A stretch of DNA of 64,000 nt from an uncultured Pelagibacteraceae bacterium (GCA_902615145.1 CACMNK010000001.1:1-64000), one strand, 5' to 3'; positions 1 through 10,269 are shown, numbered from the stretch's first letter. Notes: generated by a model not told the origin, from the letters alone. Translations and numbers: made by a program.

Positions 1-2
1 TT

Positions 3-1436
3 GCTAGTAAAACAAATGATGAAGCTGGTGATGGAACAACAACAGCAACTATTTTAGCTCAAGCTATTGTTAAAGAGGGTGTAAAATATGTTACTGCCGG
101 AATGAACCCAATGGACGTAAAAAGAGGAATAGATGCAGCTGTAGAAGTTGTAAAACAGAACCTGGTTTCTTCAGCAAAAAAAGTTAAAGACAGCGATGAA
201 ATTGCGCAAGTCGGAACAATATCAGCGAATGGTGATAAGGAAATTGGAAGTATGATTTCTAAAGCTATGCAGAAAGTCGGAAATGAAGGTGTTATCACAG
301 TTGAAGAAAACAAAGGAATTGAAACCGAACTTGATGTTGTTGAGGGTATGCAGTTTGATAGAGGATATTTATCTCCGTACTTTATTACGAATAGCGATAA
401 AATGACGACAGAACTTGATAATCCTTTTATTCTTTTGCATGAAAAAAAATTGACAAATTTACAACCAATGGTTCCACTTTTAGAAGCAGTAGTACAGGCT
501 GGTAGACCATTAATGATTATATCTGAGGATGTTGAAGGTGAAGCTTTAGCAACTTTAGTAGTAAATAAATTAAGAGGTGGTCTGAAAGTAGTTGCTGTGA
601 AAGCACCAGGATTTGGTGACAGAAGAAAAGCTATGCTTGAAGATATTGCAATCTTGACTGGTGGCAGTGTCATTTCTGAGGACTTAGGAATTAAACTTGA
701 GAATGTTAAACTTGATGATCTCGGATCTTGTAAAAAAGTAAAAGTCGATAAGGACAATAGCACTATTGTAAATGGTAGTGGTAAAAAATCAGATATTGAA
801 GGAAGGTGTTCTTCAATAAAACAACAAATTGATGAGACAACATCAGACTATGACAAAGAAAAACTCCAAGAGAGATTAGCTAAATTAGCTGGTGGTGTAG
901 CTGTAATTAAAGTTGGTGGTGCTACAGAAGTAGAAGTTAAAGAAAGAAAAGATAGAGTTGAAGATGCATTAAATGCTACTAGAGCTGCTGTAGAGGAAGG
1001 AATTGTAACAGGCGGTGGATGTGCTTTATTATATGCTGCTCAAGATCTCGAAAAAGTAAAAGCGAAAGGTGAAGATCAAAAAGCTGGCGTTGATTTAGTT
1101 AGAAGAGCATTGGAAGCACCGATCAGACAAATTACTAAAAATGCAGGAGTTGATGGTTCAGTCGTTGTTGGTAAATTATTGGAACAAAATAAAAAAACTC
1201 ATGGCTATGACGCGCAAAATGAGGAATATTGTGACATGTTTGCTAAAGGAATAATTGATCCTGTAAAAGTTGTTAGAACTGCTCTTCAGGATGCAGCCTC
1301 TATATCTGGATTGTTGGTAACAACAGAAGCGATGATAGCAGATAAACCTGAGGAAAAAGATGCTACCCCAGCAGGAATGCCTGGTGGTATGGGTGGCATG
1401 GGTGGTATGGGAGGAATGGGTGGAATGGGAATGTAA
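3..1436 (+). CDS. groEL: Chaperonin GroEL (60 kDa), 5'-truncated by window edge
   Basis: Frame is open from base 3 ([26 protein letters not shown]...), continuing into the listed ORF at 102; GroEL core motifs and C-terminal GGM repeat tail ([14 protein letters not shown]). Confidence 0.98.
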   Translation, partial: ASKTNDEAGDGTTTATILAQAIVKEGVKYVTAGMNPMDVKRGIDAAVEVVKQNLVSSAKKVKDSDEIAQVGTISANGDKEIGSMISKAMQKVGNEGVITVEENKGIETELDVVEGMQFDRGYLSPYFITNSDKMTTELDNPFILLHEKKLTNLQPMVPLLEAVVQAGRPLMIISEDVEGEALATLVVNKLRGGLKVVAVKAPGFGDRRKAMLEDIAILTGGSVISEDLGIKLENVKLDDLGSCKKVKVDKDNSTIVNGSGKKSDIEGRCSSIKQQIDETTSDYDKEKLQERLAKLAGGVAVIKVGGATEVEVKERKDRVEDALNATRAAVEEGIVTGGGCALLYAAQDLEKVKAKGEDQKAGVDLVRRALEAPIRQITKNAGVDGSVVVGKLLEQNKKTHGYDAQNEEYCDMFAKGIIDPVKVVRTALQDAASISGLLVTTEAMIADKPEEKDATPAGMPGGMGGMGGMGGMGGMGM

Positions 1437-1462
1437 TCCCCATTAATCTCAAACAAAAATTC

Positions 1463-1494
1463 AAAAAGGGCAGTTTTAACTGCCCTTTTTTTTT
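1463..1494 (+). terminator. Rho-independent terminator of groEL
   Basis: aaaaagggcagtt/aactgccctttt inverted repeat followed by T-run, directly after groEL stop. Confidence 0.9.
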
Positions 1495-1653
1495 ATTTGT
1501 ATGAAAAAAAGTTTAATGAACACTTTGATGAATGTTTGATGAATAAAATAAAGAGGATTAGATAATGTAAGACTTAATAACAACTAGTATGAAAATATAA
1601 TACGTTTTCATTAAGAAAAAACTCCAAACATATACACTAAACAAAATTATAAG

Positions 1654-1687
1654 CTCTGAAACAAAAGTTTCGGGGGTTTTTTTTATA
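1654..1687 (+). terminator. Second intrinsic terminator-like hairpin in groEL-fkbM intergenic region
   Basis: ctctgaaac-aaaa-gtttcgggg stem (with G-U pairs) followed by gtttttttt; no ORF lies between it and the groEL terminator. Confidence 0.7.
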
Positions 1688-1727
1688 AAATTGAATTAAA
1701 TTGTAATTTAAACTATTTAAATTAAAA

Positions 1728-2432
1728 ATGATTACAGAGTATTTAAAGAATTTATATAAGAAAATATATATATTCCATAATCTTTACCTTAAAAATAAAG
1801 TTCATATTAAAAAAAATTTTTATTCTCAAAATAAAGAGGATGTTTTTGTATTAAACTATTTTAAAAAAAAAAATAATGGCTTTTATGTAGATGTTGGCTG
1901 CCATCATCCGACAAGGATCAATAATACTTATCTCCTATATGAGCACGGATGGAGAGGAGTTAATATAGATATGAGCAAGTTATCTATAGATTTGTTCAAT
2001 ATAATGAGAAAAAATGATGTTAATATTCATTCCGCGGTATCTACAAAAAATAAAAAAATAAATTATTACACAAATAAAGGATTGTTTTTAAGTGCAAGTA
2101 TAATTCAAAAAAAAGGTGATGCTAAATTTAAATATAAAGAACAGGTATCATCGAAACCACTCACTATTATTTTGGACAAAACAATTTATAAAAGAAAACA
2201 AATAGATTTCTTAAGTATTGATGCAGAAGGTGCAGATTATGAAGTTCTAAGGTCTTTAGATTTTAAAAAATATAAACCGAAGTTGATTTGTATTGAAATA
2301 TGGGGTGACTGGAAAAATCAAGAGAAAAATTTAAAAATTAAAAAACATAAAATTTACAAATATTTAGTGAAAAAAAATTATAAATTAGTGAAAAATCTTG
2401 CAGAGAATTTCATTTTTAAAAAAGTCAAATAA
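1728..2432 (+). CDS. FkbM family methyltransferase
   Basis: GFYVDVGCHHPTRINNTYLLYEHGWRGVNID and DFLSIDAEGADYEVLRSLDF motifs typical of FkbM SAM methyltransferases. Confidence 0.85.
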   Translation: MITEYLKNLYKKIYIFHNLYLKNKVHIKKNFYSQNKEDVFVLNYFKKKNNGFYVDVGCHHPTRINNTYLLYEHGWRGVNIDMSKLSIDLFNIMRKNDVNIHSAVSTKNKKINYYTNKGLFLSASIIQKKGDAKFKYKEQVSSKPLTIILDKTIYKRKQIDFLSIDAEGADYEVLRSLDFKKYKPKLICIEIWGDWKNQEKNLKIKKHKIYKYLVKKNYKLVKNLAENFIFKKVK

Positions 2433-2435
2433 AAT

Positions 2436-2552
2436 ATGTCAAAACGATATAGCGGAAAATCATTCAAAGACTCTAGTATTAAAAAAAAACCAAAATTAAC
2501 CTTTAAAGAAAAAAGAAAACTTAAACGCGAAAAGCGAAAAGGTAAGAATTAA
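2436..2552 (+). CDS. Small, highly basic 38-aa protein (MSKRYSGKSFKDSSIKKKPKLTFKEKRKLKREKRKGKN)
   Basis: Uninterrupted ATG-TAA frame starting 3 nt after the fkbM stop; not in the supplied ORF track (below length cut-off). Confidence 0.5.
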   Translation: MSKRYSGKSFKDSSIKKKPKLTFKEKRKLKREKRKGKN

Positions 2553-2637
2553 GTTAAAATTAATCGATTTATTCAAGCAATACACGAGTTTTTTTAAGTT
2601 TCCAAAAGCGATTAAATATGTATAAGAGCTCCAATTT

Positions 2638-4464
2638 ATGAATAATACTATTCGAAACATCACTATCATTGCCCATGTTGATCATGGCAAAACAACCCTT
2701 ATTGATAACTTAATGAAACAAAGTGGATCTTTTCGTGAAAATGAGGTTGTCGATGAAAGATTAATGGACTCCGGAGAATTAGAAAAAGAGAGAGGTATAA
2801 CAATTTTAGCCAAGCCCGCTTCAATTAATTGGAATAATTCAAGAATAAATATTATTGATACTCCAGGACATAGAGACTTTGCTGCAGAAGTAGAAAGAGT
2901 CTTGAGTATGGCTGATGGAGCATTATTGCTAATAGACTCAGCTGAAGGTGTAATGCCTCAAACAAAGTTTGTTTTAGCAAAAGCATTAAAACAAGGCTTA
3001 AAACCAATTGTGGTCATAAATAAATTAGATAAATCAGATCAGAGAGCAAATGAAGTTCTAGATGAAACATTCGACTTATTTGTAAGTTTAGACGCTAATG
3101 AAGAACAGCTAGATTTCCCAGTTTTATACGCCAGTGGAAGATCTGGATGGGCTGATCTTGAAGTTGATGGTCCAAGAGAAAATTTGAATCCACTTTTAGA
3201 CAAAATTATAGAGCACGTTAAACCAGCTGAATTAGATAAATCAAAACCTTTCGCTATGCTTTCTACACTTCTATATGCTGACAGTTTTTTAGGAAGAAGT
3301 TTAGTAGGTAGAATTTCACAAGGAACAGCAAAAGCTAACCAAGCAATCAAAGCAATCAACTTAAAGGGAGAAAAAGTTGATGAAGGTAGATTAACCAAAA
3401 TTTTTAGATATGAAGGTACTAAGAAAGTTCCAATTGAGGTTGGTGAAGCTGGAGATATTGTGGTAGTGGCAGGTTTAGAAAAAGCTAATGTTGCAGATAC
3501 TATTTGTGATCTTGAAGTACAAGAACCAATAGAAGCTACACCGATAGATCCTCCAACTATGTCAATTACAATTACTGTCAATACATCGCCTTTAGCTGGT
3601 ACGGAAGGTAAAAAACTTACAAGTACACAAATTAGAAATCGGTTAGTTCAAGAGGCACAGAATAATGTGGGAATTACATTTACTGAAAATGAGGGAAATG
3701 ACTCTTTTGTGGTTAGTGGAAGAGGTGAATTAATGTTGGAAATTTTACTTACTCAAATGAGAAGAGAGGGTTTTGAAATGACTGTTAGCCCTCCAAAAGT
3801 TCTCTATAAAAAAGATGAAAATGGAAACAAGCTTGAGCCAATAGAAGAAGTTACTATGGATCTTGATGAAGAGCATTCTTCAAAAATAATTGACTCGATG
3901 AATAGAAGAAAAGGTAAATTAATAGAACTAAAGGACACTGGTAAAAATAAAAAAAGACTTATATTTCATGCACCAACAAGAGGTTTAATGGGATATACAA
4001 GTAGATTTTTAACACTCACAAAAGGTAATGGTGTTATCAATAGAATTTTCCATGAATATGGTCCATTTGAAGGTGAAATGGAGGGAAGAAGAAATGGTGC
4101 TCTAATTTCTATGGAACAAGGAAAAGCCGTTGCTTTTGCGATATTTAATTTACAAGCTAGAGGAGAAATGTTTGTAACACATAACGATCCTGTTTACCCA
4201 GGAATGATTGTGGGCTTGTCACCTAAACCGGGAGATATGATCATTAATGTTATGAAGGGTAAAAAATTAACTAACATGAGAACGCAAGGCACTGATGAGA
4301 ATGTTGTCTTAACGCCAGTAAGAAAAATGTCGATTGCTGAACAACTAAGTATGTTAAATACAGATGAAGCTTTAGAAATTACTCCAGAGTCTTGTAGATT
4401 GAGGAAAGCAATACTCGATCCTCATGAAAGAAAAAGAAGTGAGAAATCAGGCGCTGCTGCCTAG
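2638..4464 (+). CDS. typA: Translational GTPase TypA/BipA
   Basis: AHVDHGKTTL, DTPGHRDFAAEVERVL, NKLDKSDQR; full-length 608 aa TypA organisation. Confidence 0.97.
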   Translation: MNNTIRNITIIAHVDHGKTTLIDNLMKQSGSFRENEVVDERLMDSGELEKERGITILAKPASINWNNSRINIIDTPGHRDFAAEVERVLSMADGALLLIDSAEGVMPQTKFVLAKALKQGLKPIVVINKLDKSDQRANEVLDETFDLFVSLDANEEQLDFPVLYASGRSGWADLEVDGPRENLNPLLDKIIEHVKPAELDKSKPFAMLSTLLYADSFLGRSLVGRISQGTAKANQAIKAINLKGEKVDEGRLTKIFRYEGTKKVPIEVGEAGDIVVVAGLEKANVADTICDLEVQEPIEATPIDPPTMSITITVNTSPLAGTEGKKLTSTQIRNRLVQEAQNNVGITFTENEGNDSFVVSGRGELMLEILLTQMRREGFEMTVSPPKVLYKKDENGNKLEPIEEVTMDLDEEHSSKIIDSMNRRKGKLIELKDTGKNKKRLIFHAPTRGLMGYTSRFLTLTKGNGVINRIFHEYGPFEGEMEGRRNGALISMEQGKAVAFAIFNLQARGEMFVTHNDPVYPGMIVGLSPKPGDMIINVMKGKKLTNMRTQGTDENVVLTPVRKMSIAEQLSMLNTDEALEITPESCRLRKAILDPHERKRSEKSGAAA

Positions 4465-5108
4465 TCAAATATTTTATCAACTAAAAATAATCCTAAGGCT
4501 ACGCACGGACCAATACCAAAAGCAAATAAAAGAGTCCCAACACCCACAGTTCCACCTAAATACCAACCAATACTTACAACAGAAATTTCTAAAAAAGCTC
4601 TAACAGCTGCCACTGGCAAATTAGTTAATTTTTGTAAACCAATCATTAATCCATCTCTTGGTCCTGCGCCTAGGTTAGAAACTAAATAAATACCCCCACC
4701 TATTCCAACCATTATTACAGAAATTACTGCTAAGATTAATTGATTAAAATAATTAGATGGAGTTGGTACAAACTTTATACAAAGATCAATCATGAAGGCT
4801 ATTATTAAGGCATTAAATATTGTGCCCATTCCTGGCTTTTGGCCTAAAGGTATCCACAAAATTAAGACAGCAATACTTATCAAAAGGGTAATTGTTCCAA
4901 TACTTAAGTTAACATTTAAAGAAATCCCTTGGGCCAAAACACTCCACGGAGAAGCACCTGTGAAAGAAACAATTAATAAACCTTCACCAAGACCAAACAA
5001 CGTCAGACCAAAACATAAAAAAAAAAAAGTGGAAAATTTTGGTTTAAAATTATATGGCTTATCAGAACTCCAATTAACTTTAGGTATTTTTTTTATTTTT
5101 AAAAACAT
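4461..5108 (-). CDS. YczE/YitT-like integral membrane protein
   Basis: Multi-TM protein with GIGGGIYLVSNLGAGPRDGLMIGL motif characteristic of the YczE-like family. Confidence 0.7.
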   Translation of the reverse strand: MFLKIKKIPKVNWSSDKPYNFKPKFSTFFFLCFGLTLFGLGEGLLIVSFTGASPWSVLAQGISLNVNLSIGTITLLISIAVLILWIPLGQKPGMGTIFNALIIAFMIDLCIKFVPTPSNYFNQLILAVISVIMVGIGGGIYLVSNLGAGPRDGLMIGLQKLTNLPVAAVRAFLEISVVSIGWYLGGTVGVGTLLFAFGIGPCVALGLFLVDKIFD

Positions 5109-5158
5109 TCTAATAAGTTATTTCTATTATAGATAAAGTCCACTAATGTAATTACTAA

Positions 5159-5839
5159 ATGAAAAAATTTATAGCTATTTTGTTTATTGTAATTTTTCCA
5201 GTTATTTCTATGGCACATATGGGTCACTACAATAAATATAACAAAATTGAAATGGAGATTTTTAGAAATGGTGAACTAATTGGATACAATTATTATTTTT
5301 TTGAAAGAAATGGTCAAGAAACTATTATTACAAATCAATTTAAATTTTCTGTTGATCTGTTAGGAACTACAATTTTTAAGGTTGAGTCATATGGTGAAGA
5401 AAAATATATTAAAGATCAGTTAATATCATATGATTCTAAAACTCTTCAAAATGAAAAAGAAAAATTTGTAAATTTAAAATTAAATAAAAATAGTAATAAA
5501 TTTGATATTAAAGGCTCCTCATTCAAAGGGGAAGCAGCCATTGATAATGTTATTGGAAATTGGTGGAATCATAAAATTTTACAAGCAAGATCTCAAATAA
5601 GTCCGATATCAGGAAGTATTAAAGAACAGGTTGTTACTTTTGTGGGAAAAGAAAAAATAGACCTTTATGGAAAAATTTATGATGTTGATCATTTTACACT
5701 TAAATCTAAAGATATGAATATTCCAAAAGATAAACGATTAGACTTTGACATTTGGTATGATCAAAAGAATTTAAGAATTTTAAAAGTGTCTTACTCAAGA
5801 ATGGGAAATTGGGAATACAGATTGAAAAGCTTCGAATAA
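5159..5839 (+). CDS. Secreted protein, DUF6134-like, unknown function
   Basis: N-terminal signal peptide, no catalytic motif recognised; start codon and coding composition good. Confidence 0.6.
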   Translation: MKKFIAILFIVIFPVISMAHMGHYNKYNKIEMEIFRNGELIGYNYYFFERNGQETIITNQFKFSVDLLGTTIFKVESYGEEKYIKDQLISYDSKTLQNEKEKFVNLKLNKNSNKFDIKGSSFKGEAAIDNVIGNWWNHKILQARSQISPISGSIKEQVVTFVGKEKIDLYGKIYDVDHFTLKSKDMNIPKDKRLDFDIWYDQKNLRILKVSYSRMGNWEYRLKSFE

Positions 5840-5840
5840 T

Positions 5841-6812
5841 TTATCTAGAAATTTTTTTATATAAGTCCTGTGCACTTATCCATCCTGACTCTAGTCTTGG
5901 TCCTACAAACCAATCAGCACAAACACCTATTTTTTTCTTTGGATCCCAAAAACTTTTAATTTTGAGAGGTTTTGAATTCGAAGAGTATTTCCAACCATGA
6001 TTAAGAGAGAAATTGATTTTTGTTTTTTTAATATTTGAAAGTTGAAAGAACTTATCAATCATAATTTTTGAGTTCTTTTTTTTATTATTTTTATTTTGGT
6101 TAATCTTTTTATTTGCCCACTTAAAGGTACTTTGTAGAGTCCATAAATCATATTTTGATTTAAATCTTTTTTTTGAATTTTCATTACCAGCCCAGCCAAG
6201 AATTGGATCTTCGAAAAGGTAGCTGCTATTTGATTTTTTGTTTTTTTTAATAGCGATCATAGTAGTTATATTTGCATCCATTTTTATTGATCTTTTCAAA
6301 AAAGAATTATCGATAAATTTTTTAGAAAGTTTTTTTAATTGTGGAAAAGGACAGGTCAAAATAATACTTTTAAAGGATCTCAATTTTCCATCAGCAAATG
6401 ATAAATGCCAAAGTTTGTTTTTATAATGAATTTTTTTTAATTCACTTTGATAGTTACACTTAATTTTTTTTAATAAATACTTGCTAATATCATTGTTTCC
6501 TTTTTTGCCTATAATTTTAAGATGTCTTTTATCCTCTTTTTTTTTTGAGTTAAGAAAAACGTGTTTACCACCCCAAACCTTTATAATTTTTTTTTTTATT
6601 AAATGTTTAGTAAACTTTTTAAATTCTGGGGTTTTTGGTGAAAAGTACTGAGTACCATGATCAAAGCCTATATTACCCTTTATTCTTTTGAAAGATGCAC
6701 GACCTCCTGGACCTCTCGCTTTGTCAAATAGGATTACTGTATTTTTTTTATTAAGAAGATTAGCAATTGTAGCTCCAGAAATACCTGAACCAATTACGCA
6801 GAATTCACTCAT
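5841..6812 (-). CDS. FAD/NAD(P)-binding amine oxidase-like (renalase-type) protein
   Basis: N-terminal CVIGSGISGATIANLL dinucleotide-binding motif, FDKARGPGGRAS, and C-terminal GVCADWFVGPRLESGWISAQDL. Confidence 0.8.
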   Translation of the reverse strand: MSEFCVIGSGISGATIANLLNKKNTVILFDKARGPGGRASFKRIKGNIGFDHGTQYFSPKTPEFKKFTKHLIKKKIIKVWGGKHVFLNSKKKEDKRHLKIIGKKGNNDISKYLLKKIKCNYQSELKKIHYKNKLWHLSFADGKLRSFKSIILTCPFPQLKKLSKKFIDNSFLKRSIKMDANITTMIAIKKNKKSNSSYLFEDPILGWAGNENSKKRFKSKYDLWTLQSTFKWANKKINQNKNNKKKNSKIMIDKFFQLSNIKKTKINFSLNHGWKYSSNSKPLKIKSFWDPKKKIGVCADWFVGPRLESGWISAQDLYKKISR

Positions 6813-8125
6813 TTACCAGCAACAACCATTCCCTCAATCATCATGGTTGGCGAATTGTTTGTATATTTGAACTCTAAATCATTTGCCAGGGTAATATGCT
6901 GAAACATGTCTTTAAAATTGCCTGCAATGGTAATTTCGTTAATAGGATACTTAAACTCACCGTTTTCCACTAAAAACCCTGTCGCACCGACAGAATAATC
7001 ACCGGTTACTATATTACTTCCGCGACCTATAGTTTCTGTAATATAAAGACTTTTCGATTTTGAATTTAACAAATCTTTAAAACTTATATTTCCATTTTCA
7101 AAATAGAGATTACTTGTTCCTCCGTATCTTCCATTTGATTTTAGGTTTAGTTTTTTTCCATTGTAAGTATCAATCAAATAATGTTTTAAGACTCCTTGTT
7201 CAACTAATTTAAGGGTATCAGTTTTAACCCCCTCTCCATCAAAATTTCTTGAACCCAAACCTTTAAGTATGTCTGGTTTGTCTAAGATATTAATTGGGTC
7301 GGAAAATATTTTTTGGTTAACTTTATCTTTTAAAAAAGAGGTCCCTCTTGATATCGCTGATGATGAAATCGCACTTGCAAAAGTACTTAATATTCCCTTG
7401 GCTATTCTTTTATCAAAAATTATAGCAATTTTTTCGCTACCTATTTTTTTAGGGCTTAATTTTTTAATGGATTGATCAGCGGCTTGCTTGCCCAATTCTC
7501 CTGCATCGTCCAAGTCTTTAAAAAAACATTTACTAGAATATTCATAATCTCTCTCCATGCTTTTTTCATCTTTTGCGACTGTAACGCTCGAAGCTGTAAA
7601 TGAGGATGTCTTGTAACCAGCGCAAAAACCTTCAGTATTAGCTAAAATAAAATTTGATTTATTTTGAGTAAAACTAGACTCGGTATTGATAATTTTTTTA
7701 TCATTAGAAGCAGCAGATTCCAATTTTTTCAAATAATCAATTTTTTGATCATTTCCTATATGGGTATCATCATAGAGACTCAAATCTTTAACTTCTTTAG
7801 CTAACAAATCTTTGTCTGGTAATGAGTTAAATTCATCTTCAGGAGTATTTTTTGTTGTCTCAACACTTTTTTCAATTAAAATATTTAAGTTATCATTAAG
7901 TAAATTAGAAGATGATATTGATGATTTTTTTTTTCCAATATAAGTGGTAATACTTATTCCAAGATCATCTGATCTATTAGACTCGTCTAATTTTTTATTT
8001 CTAAAATTAACAGTTTCGGATACAGAGTTGTTAACCATCACACTAGAAGCAGTTGCGCCAAATTTCTTAGCTAAACCTATACAATATGATGCTTTTTTCT
8101 CTAAAAATTCTTGATCTTTAACCAT
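6809..8125 (-). CDS. pmbA: TldE/PmbA metalloprotease-pair subunit
   Basis: PmbA/TldD family sequence (GRGSNIVTGDYSVGATGFLVENGE); directly downstream of tldD. Confidence 0.93.
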   Translation of the reverse strand: MVKDQEFLEKKASYCIGLAKKFGATASSVMVNNSVSETVNFRNKKLDESNRSDDLGISITTYIGKKKSSISSSNLLNDNLNILIEKSVETTKNTPEDEFNSLPDKDLLAKEVKDLSLYDDTHIGNDQKIDYLKKLESAASNDKKIINTESSFTQNKSNFILANTEGFCAGYKTSSFTASSVTVAKDEKSMERDYEYSSKCFFKDLDDAGELGKQAADQSIKKLSPKKIGSEKIAIIFDKRIAKGILSTFASAISSSAISRGTSFLKDKVNQKIFSDPINILDKPDILKGLGSRNFDGEGVKTDTLKLVEQGVLKHYLIDTYNGKKLNLKSNGRYGGTSNLYFENGNISFKDLLNSKSKSLYITETIGRGSNIVTGDYSVGATGFLVENGEFKYPINEITIAGNFKDMFQHITLANDLEFKYTNNSPTMMIEGMVVAGK

Positions 8126-9547
8126 TTAAAGTTTTGTACCACCAACAGTCATCTTATTAATCAATATTGATGGTTGAGCAACACCTACGGGAACACTTTG
8201 GCCAGCTTTCCCACATGTTCCAATTCCAGGGTCCATCATCATATCATTCCCCACCATAGAAACTTCTTTTAAACTCGAAGGACCATCTCCAATGAGAGTC
8301 GCACCTTTAATTGGAGATCCAATTTTGCCATTAACAATCTCATAAGCTTCCGTGCAATTGAATACAAATTTTCCAGAGGTAATGTCAACTTGTCCGCCAC
8401 CAAAACTAACTGCAAAAATACCTTTATCTACAGCTTTAATCATCTCATCTTGGGTATGATTACCACTTAGCATCATTGTGTTTCTCATTCTTGGAAGAAC
8501 GATACGTCTATAATTTTCTCTTCTTCCACTACCAGTAGATCTTGTTTTCATTAAACGTGCATTAAGTCGATCTTGCATGAAGTTTTTTAAAATACCATTC
8601 TCAATTAAAACTGTTTTCTCTGTTGGGGTCCCCTCGTCATCAATTGTAAGACTACCTCTTCTATTATCGATAGTACCATCATCAACAATTGTGACTCCTT
8701 CACTCGCAACCTTCTGGCCCATTAAATCATGAAAAGCCGAAATTTTCTTTCTATTAAAATCCCCCTCTAAACCATGACCTACAGCCTCATGAATTAATAT
8801 AGCTGGCCAACCAGGTCCTAGTACAACTTTCATTTCACCAGCTGGTGCAGGTTTGCTCTCTAAGTTTACTGAAGCTATTCTCAAAGCCTCATCACAAACA
8901 CTTTTCCAATTATTATCTTTTAAATAAAAGTCGTAAGATTGTCTTCCTCCAACACCATACACACCTGACTCTTTTCTTCCATTTTTTTCAAGCATGACTG
9001 ATACGTTGAATCTTATTAAAGGACGAACATCAGTTAAAGACTCTCCACCAGATCTAATTATTTCAATCGATTTTTGTTCTCCCAAAAAATTAGCAGTGAC
9101 CTGTTTAATGTTATCATCTTTAGAGCGTAAGTAGTTATTTACTTCATTAAGTATTTTAATCTTTTCATTAAGGGATTTTTGTTCAATTGGATTTATATTA
9201 TCATAATATTTTTTATTAGATTTGAGAATTTCATGATTATAAGTGCCTTTGACAGATTTTAATGTTGATTTTAAATTTTCTGAAGATTGCCTTAATGAAT
9301 TTTTTGATATTTCATTAGAGTGAGAATATGCAACGATTTCATCAGAAATAGCTCTAAATCCAAAACCTAAATCAGAATTATAACTCGAGTTTTTAATTTT
9401 ATTATCATCTAATAATATTGTCTCTGATTTTGTATTTTCTAGATATAGTTCTCCATCGTCACACTTGCTAAGTGTGTCTGATACAATGTTTTCTGCTTCT
9501 GATCTAGATATGTCAGATTTTTCAAAAAAATTATTCATTGAAGGCAT
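8126..9547 (-). CDS. tldD: Metalloprotease TldD
   Basis: HEAVGHGLEGD motif, FNCTEAYEI and GMCGK-like region (DPGIGTCGKAGQSVPVGVAQP). Confidence 0.95.
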   Translation of the reverse strand: MPSMNNFFEKSDISRSEAENIVSDTLSKCDDGELYLENTKSETILLDDNKIKNSSYNSDLGFGFRAISDEIVAYSHSNEISKNSLRQSSENLKSTLKSVKGTYNHEILKSNKKYYDNINPIEQKSLNEKIKILNEVNNYLRSKDDNIKQVTANFLGEQKSIEIIRSGGESLTDVRPLIRFNVSVMLEKNGRKESGVYGVGGRQSYDFYLKDNNWKSVCDEALRIASVNLESKPAPAGEMKVVLGPGWPAILIHEAVGHGLEGDFNRKKISAFHDLMGQKVASEGVTIVDDGTIDNRRGSLTIDDEGTPTEKTVLIENGILKNFMQDRLNARLMKTRSTGSGRRENYRRIVLPRMRNTMMLSGNHTQDEMIKAVDKGIFAVSFGGGQVDITSGKFVFNCTEAYEIVNGKIGSPIKGATLIGDGPSSLKEVSMVGNDMMMDPGIGTCGKAGQSVPVGVAQPSILINKMTVGGTKL

Positions 9548-9631
9548 TATTTAGAAGTTTTCTCTACTATTTTCAATATGAGTATTTTACGCATATACAT
9601 TATTTAAATAAATAGTAATAAATCTACTTAT

Positions 9632-9979
9632 ATGAAAGTTTATTTTAATAATTCATGCAAAATTTGCAAAGCAGAAATTGATTTATATAAAAAAGAGAAG
9701 ATTCAAGAAATCGATTGGATTGATATTACGGGTAATGAGCTAGCTGAAAGAGAGACCTCTAAAAGTAATAAAGAACTTTTGCGTAGGCTACATGTCAAAG
9801 AAGATGAAAAAATTTTAAAAGGAGCTGAGGCTTTTCTTGCTGTTTGGAAAAAAATACCCAAATATAATTTTTTATATAATTTTTTTAAACTGCCAATAAT
9901 TTTTACTTTATTTTCATTTTTTTATGAAATTATTGCATTCTTCTTATATCTAAAAAATAAAAAACAGTTGAAAAACTAA
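9632..9979 (+). CDS. DUF393/thiol-disulfide oxidoreductase-like (YuxK) protein
   Basis: MKVYFNNSCKICKAEIDLYKK with CxxC and DUF393 pattern. Confidence 0.75.
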   Translation: MKVYFNNSCKICKAEIDLYKKEKIQEIDWIDITGNELAERETSKSNKELLRRLHVKEDEKILKGAEAFLAVWKKIPKYNFLYNFFKLPIIFTLFSFFYEIIAFFLYLKNKKQLKN

Positions 9980-10269
9980 CTAAAAAAAAATAATAAAATT
10001 TCACTTAACAAAGACATTGAAGTTATAAACATTACGAGAACTATTGAATACATTAATAAAATAATTTTATTTTTTTTTCTTCTTAACCTTACAAAATTTT
10101 TATCATCTAAGTCAGAGATATCTCTTTCGCCTAGAACAGGGTAATCATAAGTGAATCGCCAAGTACTATCACCAAGTCTTGGATCTAATTTGTTGTAATA
10201 AATAATCCATGCCAATACATACTTTAAAATTAGAAAAAGTATTATCATAATGATTGATCCAAAAAACAT
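9976..10269 (-). CDS. Small membrane protein, unknown function
   Basis: 97 aa with two predicted TM segments and central charged loop. Confidence 0.5.
   Translation of the reverse strand: MFFGSIIMIILFLILKYVLAWIIYYNKLDPRLGDSTWRFTYDYPVLGERDISDLDDKNFVRLRRKKNKIILLMYSIVLVMFITSMSLLSEILLFFFS

Noticed and set aside
59-763. 234-aa minus-strand ORF antisense to groEL
   Set aside because: Fully overlaps unambiguous groEL coding sequence; Ser/Pro/Thr-rich composition typical of antisense shadow ORFs.
1410-1436. GGTATGGGTGGCATGGG-type repeats as a tandem repeat element
   Set aside because: This is the standard GGM tail of GroEL.
3039-3581. 180-aa minus-strand ORF within typA
   Set aside because: Shadow ORF antisense to a conserved GTPase gene; no recognisable domain.
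4792-5136. 114-aa plus-strand ORF overlapping the YczE-like gene
   Set aside because: Antisense to a coherent membrane protein; no independent support.
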